Positions 33,088 through 43,094 are shown, counted from the stretch's first letter. The stretch: DNA of 64,000 nt from an uncultured Prolixibacteraceae bacterium (GCA_937915865.1 CALGIG010000076.1:124001-188000), one strand, 5' to 3'. Notes: a model not told the origin generated them from the sequence alone. Translations and numbers: made by a program.

Positions 33088-34071
33088 TTATTTCATTTTA
33101 TAGCGTTTAACACTGATAGTCATCTCTTTCTTCGTGTTATCTACTTTGTTTACAAAGATATAAGCGCGGTACACTCCGTCGGCAGTTTGAACCCATGCAC
33201 CCGATTCTGCTTTCATATTTATACCATAGTTTGGCGCTCCGGTAAAATCTTCCTGAGTAAAATCAAGGTCGTCAACATAAATTCCGTATTGAAGACGTGC
33301 AAGCTGCTGATCTCTAAGCCCGTAAACTTTCCATAACGGAGTACTGTTGTTTACGCCTGCCGGTAAAGTAACTCCAGGTAAATATTCAGAGTTGGCCGGT
33401 GAAACCAATGCGTGAAGAAAGGTTACTGTTGTATACGACCGGTATAAGTATACCAAATCAACTTTTGAAGGATTGGCAGCAGCAGTAGCCGAATTCATTA
33501 CAGCCATATCGGCAACTGAGAAATACATGTTATTATTGTCGCTCAATACCATATCTAGTTTCATATCCATTTTGGCAACAGTGTAAGGGCCCATATCATA
33601 CGATACAGTTGTCCCGTTACTGTCCTTAGCCGAGAATTTGAAAGAAACTGACTTCCCGCGAGCCTCTTCAGGAATGATATAGTAATATCGTAAAGTTGAA
33701 GCACAGGTATCTTTCGAAAAAGTAACTTCGGTTTTTGTTCCATTTGTTGATGAAGGATTTCCAACAGTAATGCCAACATCAACCCCACTGCTGTTGGTAT
33801 AAAACGAACGGTTTTCGAGATAAGTTCCTGAACCTCCGGCAATAGAAGCTTCAACCTGGGCCGAAACCAGTTTACCTTTGTCCCTTGGAAGTGCCATTGC
33901 ATACGCAAATTCAATGTTCAGACCAACAACATTTGGTCCCAGCGATCTTTTGATACAGTCATTTTGCAAGTCGGTACCTGCAGCAGGTATAGAATATTCT
34001 TCATCCTGGCACGATGCAAACATCAGTACCACCGACATCAGAAATATAAAATTGAAATATTTAAGTTTCAT
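33088..34071 (-). CDS. DUF4466 family surface lipoprotein
   Basis: A 327-residue lipoprotein (signal ending LMFASC). It matches DUF4466 by DCIKRSLGPNVVGLNIEFAYAMALP, GKLVSAQVEASIAGGSGTYLENRSFYTNSSG and AKMDMKLDMVLSDNNNMYFSVADMAV. Proteins of this type lie next to SusD genes and probably bind glycan at the cell surface; no activity is known to me. It follows the small lipoprotein gene by 12 bp. Confidence 0.8.
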   Translation of the reverse strand: MKLKYFNFIFLMSVVLMFASCQDEEYSIPAAGTDLQNDCIKRSLGPNVVGLNIEFAYAMALPRDKGKLVSAQVEASIAGGSGTYLENRSFYTNSSGVDVGITVGNPSSTNGTKTEVTFSKDTCASTLRYYYIIPEEARGKSVSFKFSAKDSNGTTVSYDMGPYTVAKMDMKLDMVLSDNNNMYFSVADMAVMNSATAAANPSKVDLVYLYRSYTTVTFLHALVSPANSEYLPGVTLPAGVNNSTPLWKVYGLRDQQLARLQYGIYVDDLDFTQEDFTGAPNYGINMKAESGAWVQTADGVYRAYIFVNKVDNTKKEMTISVKRYKMK

Positions 34072-34083
34072 GTTTTGAATCGT

Positions 34084-34491
34084 TTAAGGTTTAGGCTGAA
34101 CAGTTAAATAAACAGTGTATGTCTTTTCAACTTTCCGGTTCCCCGAAATAACTGTCCATTTTTTTGGATTAGCTAAGTCAGAAAAATCAACCCGTCCGGT
34201 AATTTTCGGATCGAGTTTGGCGTCGGTTACTAATGAAAACTGAGGCCAAAGGTTTTTCAGGTCGGTGCCATAAAATACTTCAACATTAATTGTTTGCGCT
34301 GTTGTATCGATTACGGCTGCTTTTGTTCTAACAGTTTGAAAATCGGATCCAAGAAGCTCAAAATTACTTACGTAACATTCGCCACGGGTTGTAATTAGCA
34401 AGCCATCTTCATCAACCGGAAAATCGGTACATCCTACCCATGCCCATAAAGCAAGTAACACAGCAGATATAGTAAGCAGATATTTTTTCAT
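34084..34491 (-). CDS. Small DUF5018-like lipoprotein of the PUL
   Basis: A 135-residue lipoprotein (signal ALWAWVGC) with one beta-sandwich-like domain. The C-terminal pattern DPKITGRVDFSDLANPKKWTVISGNRKVEKTYTVYL is that of DUF5018-type immunoglobulin-like domains found beside SusC/SusD pairs. It is probably a surface glycan-binding or accessory protein. It sits between SusD and the DUF4466 gene with short gaps. Confidence 0.7.
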   Translation of the reverse strand: MKKYLLTISAVLLALWAWVGCTDFPVDEDGLLITTRGECYVSNFELLGSDFQTVRTKAAVIDTTAQTINVEVFYGTDLKNLWPQFSLVTDAKLDPKITGRVDFSDLANPKKWTVISGNRKVEKTYTVYLTVQPKP

Positions 34492-34528
34492 TTTATTCTA
34501 TTTTTAAGTTTCACAATTCTGGCTTTTA

Positions 34529-36379
34529 TTACATCCATGGTTTATTCTGTGTAAGGTTTGGATTCTTATCGCGTTCGCCCGGAGGAATTCTGAAAATGTA
34601 ACATTGCTGGTAACCAAGTTCAGAAGTATTTTGGAAATAACGGGTTTGCTGTGCACCGTTTGTATCAATCGCCCATTTTCCGTCGCCATAAGGTGGTCCC
34701 CAAACACGTTCAAGGGCTCTCCAGCGACGAAGGTCGAACGAACGTTGTCCCTCACCAAGCAGCTCAACAATACGTTCCTGTTCAATTGCGCTAAAGAACG
34801 CGTCTTTTGTTGCTGTTTTACTTGCAGCAAGTGCAGGCAAATTGCCACGGTGACGAATGCGGTTGACCAAATCTATAGCATCAGCCTGCGGTCCATTCAC
34901 TTCGTTTGTAGCTTCGGCATACATCAGGAATACGTCGGCCAAACGCATTACAGGCCAGTTGTAATCGCCATCGCTACGGCCTTGTCCGGCGTAATTGCGC
35001 AGAAATTTGCGGAATACGTAGCCAGAATTACAACCGTCAGTGTTATAAGTAATATACTTTGTGCCATCTATAGTAACTGTGGCATTCCATGTTTTATAAA
35101 TGAACGGGCACCATCCTGTTGATTTCAATGAAGTCATACCAACGCTCATTTCATAATCCCACATAATTGATGATTTCATACGATAGTCGCGATTGGCATA
35201 ACTTGCAGGGTTAACTGCTGAATTGAGTTTTGTACGTGCACCAGCTGTACTTGGGTTGGTTGGAATTAGCTTATCAGCAAAATCACCTGTTATCGTCGAT
35301 TGATAACGATCGGCAATTTCGTAACGTGGACTCACCCAACATTGTGAACCTTCGTGCGAACGTCCGGCAATATCGCGCATTAATTCTTCACCTTGCCCTG
35401 TTCCGGTCCCTCCGTGGGTAAATACCATAATCATTTCACCTTCTGTATTTGGGTTTCCGGTTGAAGGAATGAATAAATAATAATAGTTTGGAAGAACATC
35501 CGCATTACCCATTGTTCCCCAGTCGCCTGGTTCGCCATTGCGGAAGAGATTTAAACCATAATCGTTAATTACGCTTTTAAAATCGGCTGCGGCAGCTTTA
35601 TATGCTTTATCGGCCTCTGATGCATTTGGCGTAAATGTATCCAATTCGGGCCATCCGAATTTATTCCAGCAAGCCCAGAACAATTGCAATTTTCCACGGA
35701 ATGCAAGTGCTGCCGGTTTTCCGGCACGGCCCATTGCCGATCCCTTTACCGGAAGTTTGTCGAAAGCGTAGGTAAAATCGGCCATGATAGAGTCTTTTAC
35801 CTGCGCAATCGGTGTTCTGGCCAATGTAGAAACTTCGTCGTTTGAATAAATAATATTACCAATGTATGGAACATCGCCCCACATAGAGATCAATCTAAAA
35901 TACACCATACCGCGAAGTAAACGAGCTTCACCAATAACAGCTTCCAATCCAGGTTTTGATGCAGCGCTGGCGGCAGGAAGCATTTTTCTCACATTTTCAA
36001 TCACATAGTTGGTGCGGTTTACACCACCATATAAATAGCGGTACATTTTATCAAACGAAGAAGCATATCCTGAAGGGTTATAGTTACCGCCATTGTAGGC
36101 GTCGCCCAAACGTAAGTTACCGCTGGTCGTACTGGTTCCACGGGTTCTTACATATTCTCCCTGACCGTCTAAGTAGTAGTCACGGTCGAAAAGCGGGCGT
36201 ACAGCCGAATAAGCTCCCATCAAAGCAGTAGTGGCATCGCTCTCAGTGAGCCAGAATTGCGACGCTGCCAGGTCGGTGGTAGGTGTTTGGTCGAGCAAAT
36301 CTTTGGTACACGACTCATTTATAAGTGCCAGTCCTGTAGCAAGCGAAAAGGCCAATATTTTTAATGTATTATTTTTCAT
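34529..36379 (-). CDS. SusD/RagB family glycan-binding lipoprotein
   Basis: Start set at 36379, where MKNNTLKILAFSLATGLALINESC gives a lipoprotein signal; an upstream ATG at 36400 overlaps nothing useful. The 616 residues show the SusD pattern: DLLDQTPTTDLAASQFW, EARLLRGMVYFRLISMWGDVPYI, and RLADVFLMYAEATNEV near the C-terminus, with FFSAIEQERIVELLGEGQRSFDLRRW and the TPR-type core. It caps the SusC transporter and binds oligosaccharides outside the cell. It follows SusC by 10 bp. Confidence 0.95.
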   Translation of the reverse strand: MKNNTLKILAFSLATGLALINESCTKDLLDQTPTTDLAASQFWLTESDATTALMGAYSAVRPLFDRDYYLDGQGEYVRTRGTSTTSGNLRLGDAYNGGNYNPSGYASSFDKMYRYLYGGVNRTNYVIENVRKMLPAASAASKPGLEAVIGEARLLRGMVYFRLISMWGDVPYIGNIIYSNDEVSTLARTPIAQVKDSIMADFTYAFDKLPVKGSAMGRAGKPAALAFRGKLQLFWACWNKFGWPELDTFTPNASEADKAYKAAAADFKSVINDYGLNLFRNGEPGDWGTMGNADVLPNYYYLFIPSTGNPNTEGEMIMVFTHGGTGTGQGEELMRDIAGRSHEGSQCWVSPRYEIADRYQSTITGDFADKLIPTNPSTAGARTKLNSAVNPASYANRDYRMKSSIMWDYEMSVGMTSLKSTGWCPFIYKTWNATVTIDGTKYITYNTDGCNSGYVFRKFLRNYAGQGRSDGDYNWPVMRLADVFLMYAEATNEVNGPQADAIDLVNRIRHRGNLPALAASKTATKDAFFSAIEQERIVELLGEGQRSFDLRRWRALERVWGPPYGDGKWAIDTNGAQQTRYFQNTSELGYQQCYIFRIPPGERDKNPNLTQNKPWM

Positions 36380-36389
36380 AGGATCATTA

Positions 36390-39300
36390 TTAAATACCAA
36401 TGTTTATACCGAAAGAGTATGTTTTAACCAGTGGATAGGCATCGCTGGCATTTGAGTTTTTTTCTGGATCAAGTCCGCGATATTTGGTGAATGTGGCAAG
36501 GTTTTCGCCCGAGAAATACAGGCGAATGTCATCAACACCAACCTTTTGCAGCCAAGCCTTATTCTTTAGTGTATAGCCTAACTGAATGTTTTTCAGTCGA
36601 ATATAACTCATGTCGTCGAGCCAGAAAGTAGTTTCTTCGCGGTTTGCATTACCATTTAGGCGAGGCCATGCACCATCGCGGTTTTCAACCGACCAGGGAT
36701 TGTTCCAATGATCCCAAGTGGCAGCATAACGTGATGCATTAAAGTTTACGTTGTTATAAATATTTAACCAAAAATCTTTGCGTCCGGTAGCACCTTGAAA
36801 TAAAACTGCAACATCAAATCCTTTCCATGCAGCATTTAAATTCAATGCCAAATTCGTAGTAGGCCTGTTCCGTTGAACTCCGGTCAATGCTTTTCTATCA
36901 TTTCCATCAATTTTACCGTCGCCATTAAGGTCTTTGCGAAGAATATCACCAGGAGAAGCACCTTGCGGAGTTGCGTTGTAAACATCTTCCCAGGTTTGCG
37001 CTATACCAGAATCTTCATAGGTATACAAATACCCATACGGCATGTTAAGGAAAATATTACTGTTTGTACCAGATAACGTTGCTCCCCTTGACAAGAATTC
37101 ATTCCATTTTTCTAGTCTGGTAGTATTGTAAGAAGCATTTAAGTTAACTGAATACTCAAATGATTTAATCTTATCTTTCCAGTTAAGATTTAATTCAACT
37201 CCACGGTTTCTTAAATCGCCAATGTTTTTGCGCGGAGCATTATATGCACCAGTTAAAAGAATTGACATTTCTGACGGACGATTCATTCCGGTTGTTAAAC
37301 GGTCGTAATAATCAAGTTCTGTGGAAAGTCTGTTGTTCAGGAATCCCAAATCCAAACCGATATTCATTACATAACTGGTTTCCCATGAAAGGTCTTTGTT
37401 AACCATTTTGCTGTTAACCAAACCTTTGGTAATAACACCACCAATCATATAGTGTCCTTCAGCAAGAGTTTCCTGTTGTTCGTAACGACTTACACCGCTG
37501 TTATTACCCAAGCCTCCATAAGATAACCGGAACTTACCGTTTGTCAGCCAACTGTCGGTATATTGTTTCACAAAGCTTTCTTCAGTAAATCTCCAGCCCA
37601 AAGATGCTGAAGGGAAGAAACCGTAACGATGTCCGGGTAAGAATTTTGAAGAACCATCGTAACGGAAGTTGGCTTCGAAAATGTATTTATCGAAAGCTGT
37701 ATAATTTAAACGACCAATATACGAGCGAAGTCCCTCTGTACTTGAATTACCTCCGGCAGTCATCGTTCCCTGTAATGCAGCGTCCAACTCGTGGAGCGAA
37801 GAATGCAAGCGATCCAAACGAGTACCCGATTGATAACGGTCGTACCAGAATTCTTCGCTGTACGCAAACATGGCAGCAACATCATGGCCTTTACCAAAAG
37901 TTCTCTGGTAATTTAATCGTCCGTTTAAAAGAGTTTTGTAGCCTGTGTTGGTGTAATTTCCAATTCCAGCGTTAGCTCCAACATAAACCCTTGAGCCAAA
38001 AGAACCAGTCTGGAAGTTGTACGCCGTATTTGGTATGGCGGCGTTGTATCTGAATTGGTTGTAATAGTTTACAGCGTAGTCAATACGGCCAGTCAATCCC
38101 TTAAGTGGTGTCCAGTCCCAATATCCGCTTACATTGGCTTCCTGACGATTCTGGTAGTTTAAGCTATTAACGTACAAAGTATAAGGATTGTATGCCTGAA
38201 CGTCTTCGCCATAAGCCATAACGCCACCAAAATAGCCTGTTGTCGGATCGTAAGGAAGAATACCAGCGATGGCATACTGCATATCGAAACCTGCAGTATT
38301 TGTGGCATCGGCGTCGGTAAAACCATCAGCAAGAGCATAAGTATATTTTGACCAGTTACCGCTGAATTTTGCACCAACATTCATGTTCTTACGAATTTTA
38401 TAATCGTAGTTGAAACGGGCGTTGTAGCGTTTGTAGTCGTTGTTTATCTGCAACCCTTTTTCATCTAAAAGACCAACGGAAATGAAAAAGTTCGAATTTT
38501 CGTTACTACCCGAGGCTGTAATGTTGTGATTTTGTACAGAACCTGTCCGCATAATAATATTCCACCAGTCGGTGTTCGGATATTTTACAGGGTCAATCAT
38601 GCCTAAAGCCATCCACTGATCGATAGTTCCGTCTTTAAAAATATAATTGGAACGAAGGGTATTTACAGCAGCCAGGCGTTGTTCCAGCGTAAGGGCTCTT
38701 GGATAATCGGCCATAAACTCATACGATTTAGTTGGGTTTTCAACGCCATAAGAGCTTGTAATGTTAATACGCGTTTTTTGTCCTTTACCAGACTTAGTTG
38801 TTATGAGGATAACACCGTTGGCAGCGCGTGATCCGTAAACAGCTGAAGAAGTGGCATCTTTTAATACCGAAATACTTTCGATATCATTCATATTCAAACG
38901 GTTGATGTCAATGTCTGGCATACCGTCAACAACAACCAACGGGTTGGCATTATTTACAGTACCCATACCGCGAATGAGCAGCGAAACGTCGTTTTTACCT
39001 GCCATACCCGAGTTCTGGCTGATAGCCAAGCCGGGAACTAACCCTTGCAAACCTGAGGATACATTACTAACTGGACGGCTAACAATCTTTTCGTCCATTT
39101 TAACTGCTGAAACAGCGCCGGTCAGGTTAACTTTCTTTTGAGTACCATAACCCACAACTACAACTTCTTCAACGCCAACGGTTTCTTCTTCCATGACAAT
39201 TTTAAAGCTGCTGTTGCCTGCTATTTGCACTTCCTGAGATTTTAAACCCACGAACGAAAAAACCAGGGCTTTGGCATCGGCTGGTATGTTCAACCGAAAA

Positions 39301-39797
39301 TTGCCATCAATGTCAGTAATTGTACCGATAGTTGTTCCTTTAACAATTACCGATACACCTGGAATGGGATCGCCGTTTTTGTCTTTAACCGCACCGGTAA
39401 TTCCCTTTTGTTCCATCGGGACCGGCATTGCCTTTTCTATTGCCTTTTTTATTACGACTACCCGGTCTTCAATTTCGTAGGTAAAACCGTTGGGTACCAG
39501 AATTTTATTCAGGATATCCTCAAGTTTTGCGTTGTTAACTTTAATAGAAACAGGTGGAACTTCGTTTAAAAGGTCAGCACGGTAGAGAAAATAGAACTGG
39601 CTCTGTTGTTCAATGTTTTTCAGGACCTCTTCTAAGTTTGAATTTTCAATCTTTAGATTGAGGTTAGTTTGCTGAGAGTAAACACTTGCCGAGACTTGTA
39701 CAAATCCAAGCAAAATTAAAAAAGCAGTTATCCTTATCATAAGGAATAATTTTTTCCATCCGAGCCAACGGATAGAGTTACAATGATTTTTTTTCAT
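36390..39797 (-). CDS. SusC/RagA TonB-dependent transporter with STN signalling domain
   Basis: A 1135-residue outer-membrane transporter. Order: signal peptide to about 42, an STN domain (about 45-118, LEEVLKNIEQQSQFYFLYRADLL), a carboxypeptidase-regulatory-like domain (GITGAVKDKNGDPIPGVSVIVKGT), the TonB-linked box VEEVVVVGYGTQKK, the plug (GLQGLVPGLAISQNSG, SVLKDATSSAVYGSRAANGVILITTK) and the 22-stranded barrel ending YSFGINIGI. The STN domain and the adjacent FecR/sigma genes indicate that substrate binding is signalled across the envelope. It imports oligosaccharides using TonB. Confidence 0.96.
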   Translation of the reverse strand: MKKNHCNSIRWLGWKKLFLMIRITAFLILLGFVQVSASVYSQQTNLNLKIENSNLEEVLKNIEQQSQFYFLYRADLLNEVPPVSIKVNNAKLEDILNKILVPNGFTYEIEDRVVVIKKAIEKAMPVPMEQKGITGAVKDKNGDPIPGVSVIVKGTTIGTITDIDGNFRLNIPADAKALVFSFVGLKSQEVQIAGNSSFKIVMEEETVGVEEVVVVGYGTQKKVNLTGAVSAVKMDEKIVSRPVSNVSSGLQGLVPGLAISQNSGMAGKNDVSLLIRGMGTVNNANPLVVVDGMPDIDINRLNMNDIESISVLKDATSSAVYGSRAANGVILITTKSGKGQKTRINITSSYGVENPTKSYEFMADYPRALTLEQRLAAVNTLRSNYIFKDGTIDQWMALGMIDPVKYPNTDWWNIIMRTGSVQNHNITASGSNENSNFFISVGLLDEKGLQINNDYKRYNARFNYDYKIRKNMNVGAKFSGNWSKYTYALADGFTDADATNTAGFDMQYAIAGILPYDPTTGYFGGVMAYGEDVQAYNPYTLYVNSLNYQNRQEANVSGYWDWTPLKGLTGRIDYAVNYYNQFRYNAAIPNTAYNFQTGSFGSRVYVGANAGIGNYTNTGYKTLLNGRLNYQRTFGKGHDVAAMFAYSEEFWYDRYQSGTRLDRLHSSLHELDAALQGTMTAGGNSSTEGLRSYIGRLNYTAFDKYIFEANFRYDGSSKFLPGHRYGFFPSASLGWRFTEESFVKQYTDSWLTNGKFRLSYGGLGNNSGVSRYEQQETLAEGHYMIGGVITKGLVNSKMVNKDLSWETSYVMNIGLDLGFLNNRLSTELDYYDRLTTGMNRPSEMSILLTGAYNAPRKNIGDLRNRGVELNLNWKDKIKSFEYSVNLNASYNTTRLEKWNEFLSRGATLSGTNSNIFLNMPYGYLYTYEDSGIAQTWEDVYNATPQGASPGDILRKDLNGDGKIDGNDRKALTGVQRNRPTTNLALNLNAAWKGFDVAVLFQGATGRKDFWLNIYNNVNFNASRYAATWDHWNNPWSVENRDGAWPRLNGNANREETTFWLDDMSYIRLKNIQLGYTLKNKAWLQKVGVDDIRLYFSGENLATFTKYRGLDPEKNSNASDAYPLVKTYSFGINIGI

Positions 39798-39845
39798 AGA
39801 TTTGTAATGCAGATTAATACATTTAGTTATTTTACTAAGTGTCCG

Positions 39846-39872
39846 GCGGGAAGTGCTGCCAACATTTCCCGC
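39846..39872. terminator. Hairpin between FecR and SusC genes
   Basis: GCGGGAA (39846-39852) and TTCCCGC (39866-39872) form a 7-bp stem. A T-rich stretch follows on the + strand (TTTTCATTTTTC) but not on the - strand, so its role as terminator of the leftward FecR transcript is uncertain; it could stop antisense transcription. Confidence 0.35.
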
Positions 39873-39882
39873 TTTTCATTTT

Positions 39883-41049
39883 TCATTCTATCGTAATTAG
39901 GTTATTTGTAATTGAAAATTTTACTTCGTTTGTTTTTTCTATTTTTTTCAAAATTTCGTTGAAATTGGAGTAACGTTCAAGATTTCCGGTAAATCTTAGC
40001 TTTTTATTTGCTTCATTATTAAATATAACCTGAACGTCATACCATTTAGAGAGCGTTTTCATGATGTCTTCCAAATTTTCGTTTTGGAACACAAATCTGC
40101 CGTTTTTCCATGCAATAAATTGGTTAACATCCACACTCCGTTTTTCAAAATGATTTTCTCCTTTAGTAAGGCAACTTTGCTCGCTGGGTTTGAGAATCAT
40201 TTTTTCAGCTGGATTTTCTATCGACGAAACTTCTACTTTACCTTCAACAAGGGTTGTATAAATTTCCGCATTTTCGGTATATGACGAAATATTAAACTGA
40301 GTTCCAAGTACTTTTATTTGTTGTGTTCCCGATGTTACGATGAAAGGTACTTTTTCGTTTTTGGAAACTTCGAAATAGGCTTCACCGGTTAGTTCGACGT
40401 TACGAATATTTGCTGCAAACTGAACAGGAAAACGTAAGGTTGTTTCAGAATTAAGCCAAACTTTCGTACTGTCGGAAAGAACCAGAAAATATTCTCCTCC
40501 TCTTGGAATTTTCAGCGTATTGTATTTTAATTCAGTTGATTGCTCCCCTATTCCTTTGTATTCCAATTTGGTTCCGGTGTTCTTTATTTCGATTCCGTTT
40601 GCGGCTTTAATGGTTTTTTCACCTGAAGTTAAGTCATGTTCGGTACCATCCGAAAGAATTAAAATAGCTTTTTCTGTTCCGGGTACAATCGATTGTACAA
40701 TTTGACCAGCTACCTGAAGTTGAGGTTGATTTGAATTGTAAAAGTGGAAGAACACAAAAAATAAAATACTTGCAGCAACTGAAGTCACTGATATGACAAT
40801 TGATTGTCGATAAGGATTACGAATTCCAATAGTACGATAAATATTCTTCAGGGCTTTCTTTAGTTCGGTTGCCGAATTGGTGAACTGAGTGCCGTTGGTA
40901 TAATAACGTTGTACATCGTAAAAATATTTACGGTGAGAAATATCTTCTGAAAGCCATTCATTCAGGAGAATTTCTTCTTCGTCAGTCAAATGGCTATGAA
41001 TTTTTCGCCATAAAAGTTCAAAATCGATGTTGTGTTTAAGTTCAGTCAT
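39883..41049 (-). CDS. FecR family anti-sigma factor
   Basis: A 388-residue inner-membrane protein. The cytoplasmic part is about 1-83 (FELLWRKIHSHLTDEEEILLNEWLSEDISHRKYF), one membrane helix follows (IVISVTSVAASILFFVFFHF), and then a periplasmic FecR domain (LKIPRGGEYFLVLSDSTKVWLNSETTLRFPVQF). The C-terminal DUF4974 region is FVFQNENLEDIMKTLSKWYDVQVIF, which should touch the STN domain of SusC. It holds the ECF sigma factor until the transporter signals. Confidence 0.94.
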   Translation of the reverse strand: MTELKHNIDFELLWRKIHSHLTDEEEILLNEWLSEDISHRKYFYDVQRYYTNGTQFTNSATELKKALKNIYRTIGIRNPYRQSIVISVTSVAASILFFVFFHFYNSNQPQLQVAGQIVQSIVPGTEKAILILSDGTEHDLTSGEKTIKAANGIEIKNTGTKLEYKGIGEQSTELKYNTLKIPRGGEYFLVLSDSTKVWLNSETTLRFPVQFAANIRNVELTGEAYFEVSKNEKVPFIVTSGTQQIKVLGTQFNISSYTENAEIYTTLVEGKVEVSSIENPAEKMILKPSEQSCLTKGENHFEKRSVDVNQFIAWKNGRFVFQNENLEDIMKTLSKWYDVQVIFNNEANKKLRFTGNLERYSNFNEILKKIEKTNEVKFSITNNLITIE

Positions 41050-41189
41050 CAGATTCAGTTAAGTCGGTAACATGACACCGACAGAATAAAAAAGGGTGAC
41101 AAGTTTTTTCAAAAAAAAATCGGAATTAATAAAAATATCTCAATTACAATTTGTAATGTATTGAATTTTAATATATTGGTAATTTTACT

Positions 41190-41744
41190 CTAAAAAAAGA
41201 ATTTTAAAGATGTACTTTCAAGTAGCATTTTTCTCATTTTTTCTTTAGCACGTTGAAGTTGCGTTTTTACAGTATTTTCAGAGATGTTATTGATTTCGGC
41301 AATTTCAGAAAGTTTTCGTCCATACATATATTTCTGTTTAAAAAGCTCTCCCATTTGAGTTGGAAGCTTCGCTATTGCCTCCTGTATTTTATTTAAAATC
41401 TCAAGATCGACCCATCCTGGCGAATCATCCTCATTCAATAATGCTTCAACATATAGAATTTTGTGTTTGTCGTGAACATGAATGTCCCTAAGGTAATTTA
41501 AACACCTGTTTTTTACCGATTGGTAAAAGTACGATTTAAGCGAATGAGTAATTTCGATATATTGGGTGTTTTCCCAAAAGAAAATAAAAAGGTTTTGGAC
41601 AATATCTTCACAAGCCTGCCGGTCGAAAACAAAACCTTCGGCATACCTGATCAGATGGGGATAGTATTCATAGAACATAGCCTCAAATACTTTTCGGTTT
41701 CTGCTTCTGATCTCACCCAACAATATTTTATCTTCAACCTTCAT
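41190..41744 (-). CDS. ECF RNA polymerase sigma-70 factor
   Basis: Start placed at 41744 (MKVEDKILLGEIRSRNRKVF); a longer frame from 41783 adds an unlikely basic extension. The 184 residues contain sigma region 2 (FEAMFYEYYPHLIRYAEGFVFDRQACEDIVQNLFIFFW) and region 4 (MGELFKQKYMYGRKLSEIAEINNISENTVKTQLQRAKEKMRK). It belongs to the Bacteroidetes FecI-like group that switches on the linked SusC/SusD locus. FecR follows after 140 bp. Confidence 0.93.
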   Translation of the reverse strand: MKVEDKILLGEIRSRNRKVFEAMFYEYYPHLIRYAEGFVFDRQACEDIVQNLFIFFWENTQYIEITHSLKSYFYQSVKNRCLNYLRDIHVHDKHKILYVEALLNEDDSPGWVDLEILNKIQEAIAKLPTQMGELFKQKYMYGRKLSEIAEINNISENTVKTQLQRAKEKMRKMLLESTSLKFFF

Positions 41745-41892
41745 CTTTTTTCTTTTCAGCCGCAAACTTAGAAATAATTGCAACTCAATATTAATAAACT
41801 ATTTGCTCAAAAAGACATGATATTTTACACCTCTTTTACTAACAATTGATTAGTAATTAGTTGATTGTTCGTTGCGTTCTGAATTTAGTTTC

Positions 41893-43023
41893 TTATTTCC
41901 GAAGCAGGGCTGTTGCACACCAAAGTACCGGCGCTTGCCCGTGAAGGTCGCCAACAATACGTTTACGTTGCATATAATGGTTACGATCATTTTTTATATT
42001 GGTACCCTCGCAAACCTCTGTGAGTTCGTCGTTTGTATTGATATAAGAAATTAGGCCGAGCCAACCTTTTCTTGCGGCAGCACCATATATTTTTGAATCG
42101 AGCCAGCCATTTTTGACTCCGGTTATTAAAGCGTAAGTAAACATGGCAGTACCTGAGGTTTCTTTCCATGCTTCCTTATCATCGATAATCTGACGCCATA
42201 AACCATCATTTTCCTGGTACTTTAACAAAGCGGCCATCATTTTGTGGTAACCTTCCATGATCCTGTTTCTGTATGTATTGTCTTTAGGCAGAATACGTAA
42301 AATTTCGGCCATTCCAACAGCCATCCATCCATTACCCCGTCCCCAACTGTAGTGTGCATCAGGCGAATGGTAGAATAACCCATTTTCAAGTTGAATTTTA
42401 TCCAGGTACAAAACCATTTCTTTTGCTGCCCGGTCGATGTATTTATTGTCGCCAGTTGCACGGTAAGCTTGTGCCTGAACTGCTGTTATCATGAACATAT
42501 CATCAATCCAAATACGTGTTTGCCAGGAATATCCCTGATTGGCCCACCGCTCTTGTTCTGGATTTGCATCTACAGGTAAAGTCCATTGGGTATTGGCATA
42601 TTTCATTCCAAGATCAAGATATTTCTGTTGCCTGGTTTGCAAATAGAGTTCCAATGGAACTGATCCGAAAACATTATTGTCGACATGATTAGGTTTGGGC
42701 TGCAAATTAATCTCATTATCAAAAAGAGGACTAAAACGGTTTTCGAATTTACTGAATAACTGTTTATTATCGGTTACTTCAGCAAACCACATTCCACCAA
42801 GCCATGTACAAACATCTGGATAAGTAATTTGAGTTGGTGGAGTTTCAGGGTGTGTGTTCCCATAACGCGAATGAGGAGTTGCTAAAAACTTGTTGGCTAT
42901 TCGAGTTCCTATCTCAAACGGAGATTTGCCTTTTGGCCAATTTTTTAAATCATAGTCTTTGCTTTTTGCATTGATGGTAAAAGCCAGCAGTAAACTCAAA
43001 ACGAATAGTAGCGATTTTTTCAT
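41893..43023 (-). CDS. GH105 unsaturated uronyl hydrolase
   Basis: Start at 43023, giving the signal peptide MKKSLLFVLSLLLAFTINAKS; a frame from 43056 would hide it. The 376 residues match the GH105 toroid: TWLGGMWFAEVTDNKQL, WIDDMFMITAVQAQAYRATG with the catalytic aspartate, HYSWGRGNGWMAVGMAEIL, and EAWKETSGTAMFTYALITGVKNGWLD. It releases unsaturated uronate from lyase or rhamnogalacturonan-type fragments. It stands upstream of the sigma gene, separate from GH88, so the locus has two unsaturated-uronyl hydrolases. Confidence 0.9.
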   Translation of the reverse strand: MKKSLLFVLSLLLAFTINAKSKDYDLKNWPKGKSPFEIGTRIANKFLATPHSRYGNTHPETPPTQITYPDVCTWLGGMWFAEVTDNKQLFSKFENRFSPLFDNEINLQPKPNHVDNNVFGSVPLELYLQTRQQKYLDLGMKYANTQWTLPVDANPEQERWANQGYSWQTRIWIDDMFMITAVQAQAYRATGDNKYIDRAAKEMVLYLDKIQLENGLFYHSPDAHYSWGRGNGWMAVGMAEILRILPKDNTYRNRIMEGYHKMMAALLKYQENDGLWRQIIDDKEAWKETSGTAMFTYALITGVKNGWLDSKIYGAAARKGWLGLISYINTNDELTEVCEGTNIKNDRNHYMQRKRIVGDLHGQAPVLWCATALLRK

Positions 43024-43094
43024 AGCTTGTAGGTTTAGTTGCACAAATATATACATTTAATGTGTTACGCTTTGGCTATGTAATGTGCGAACAA

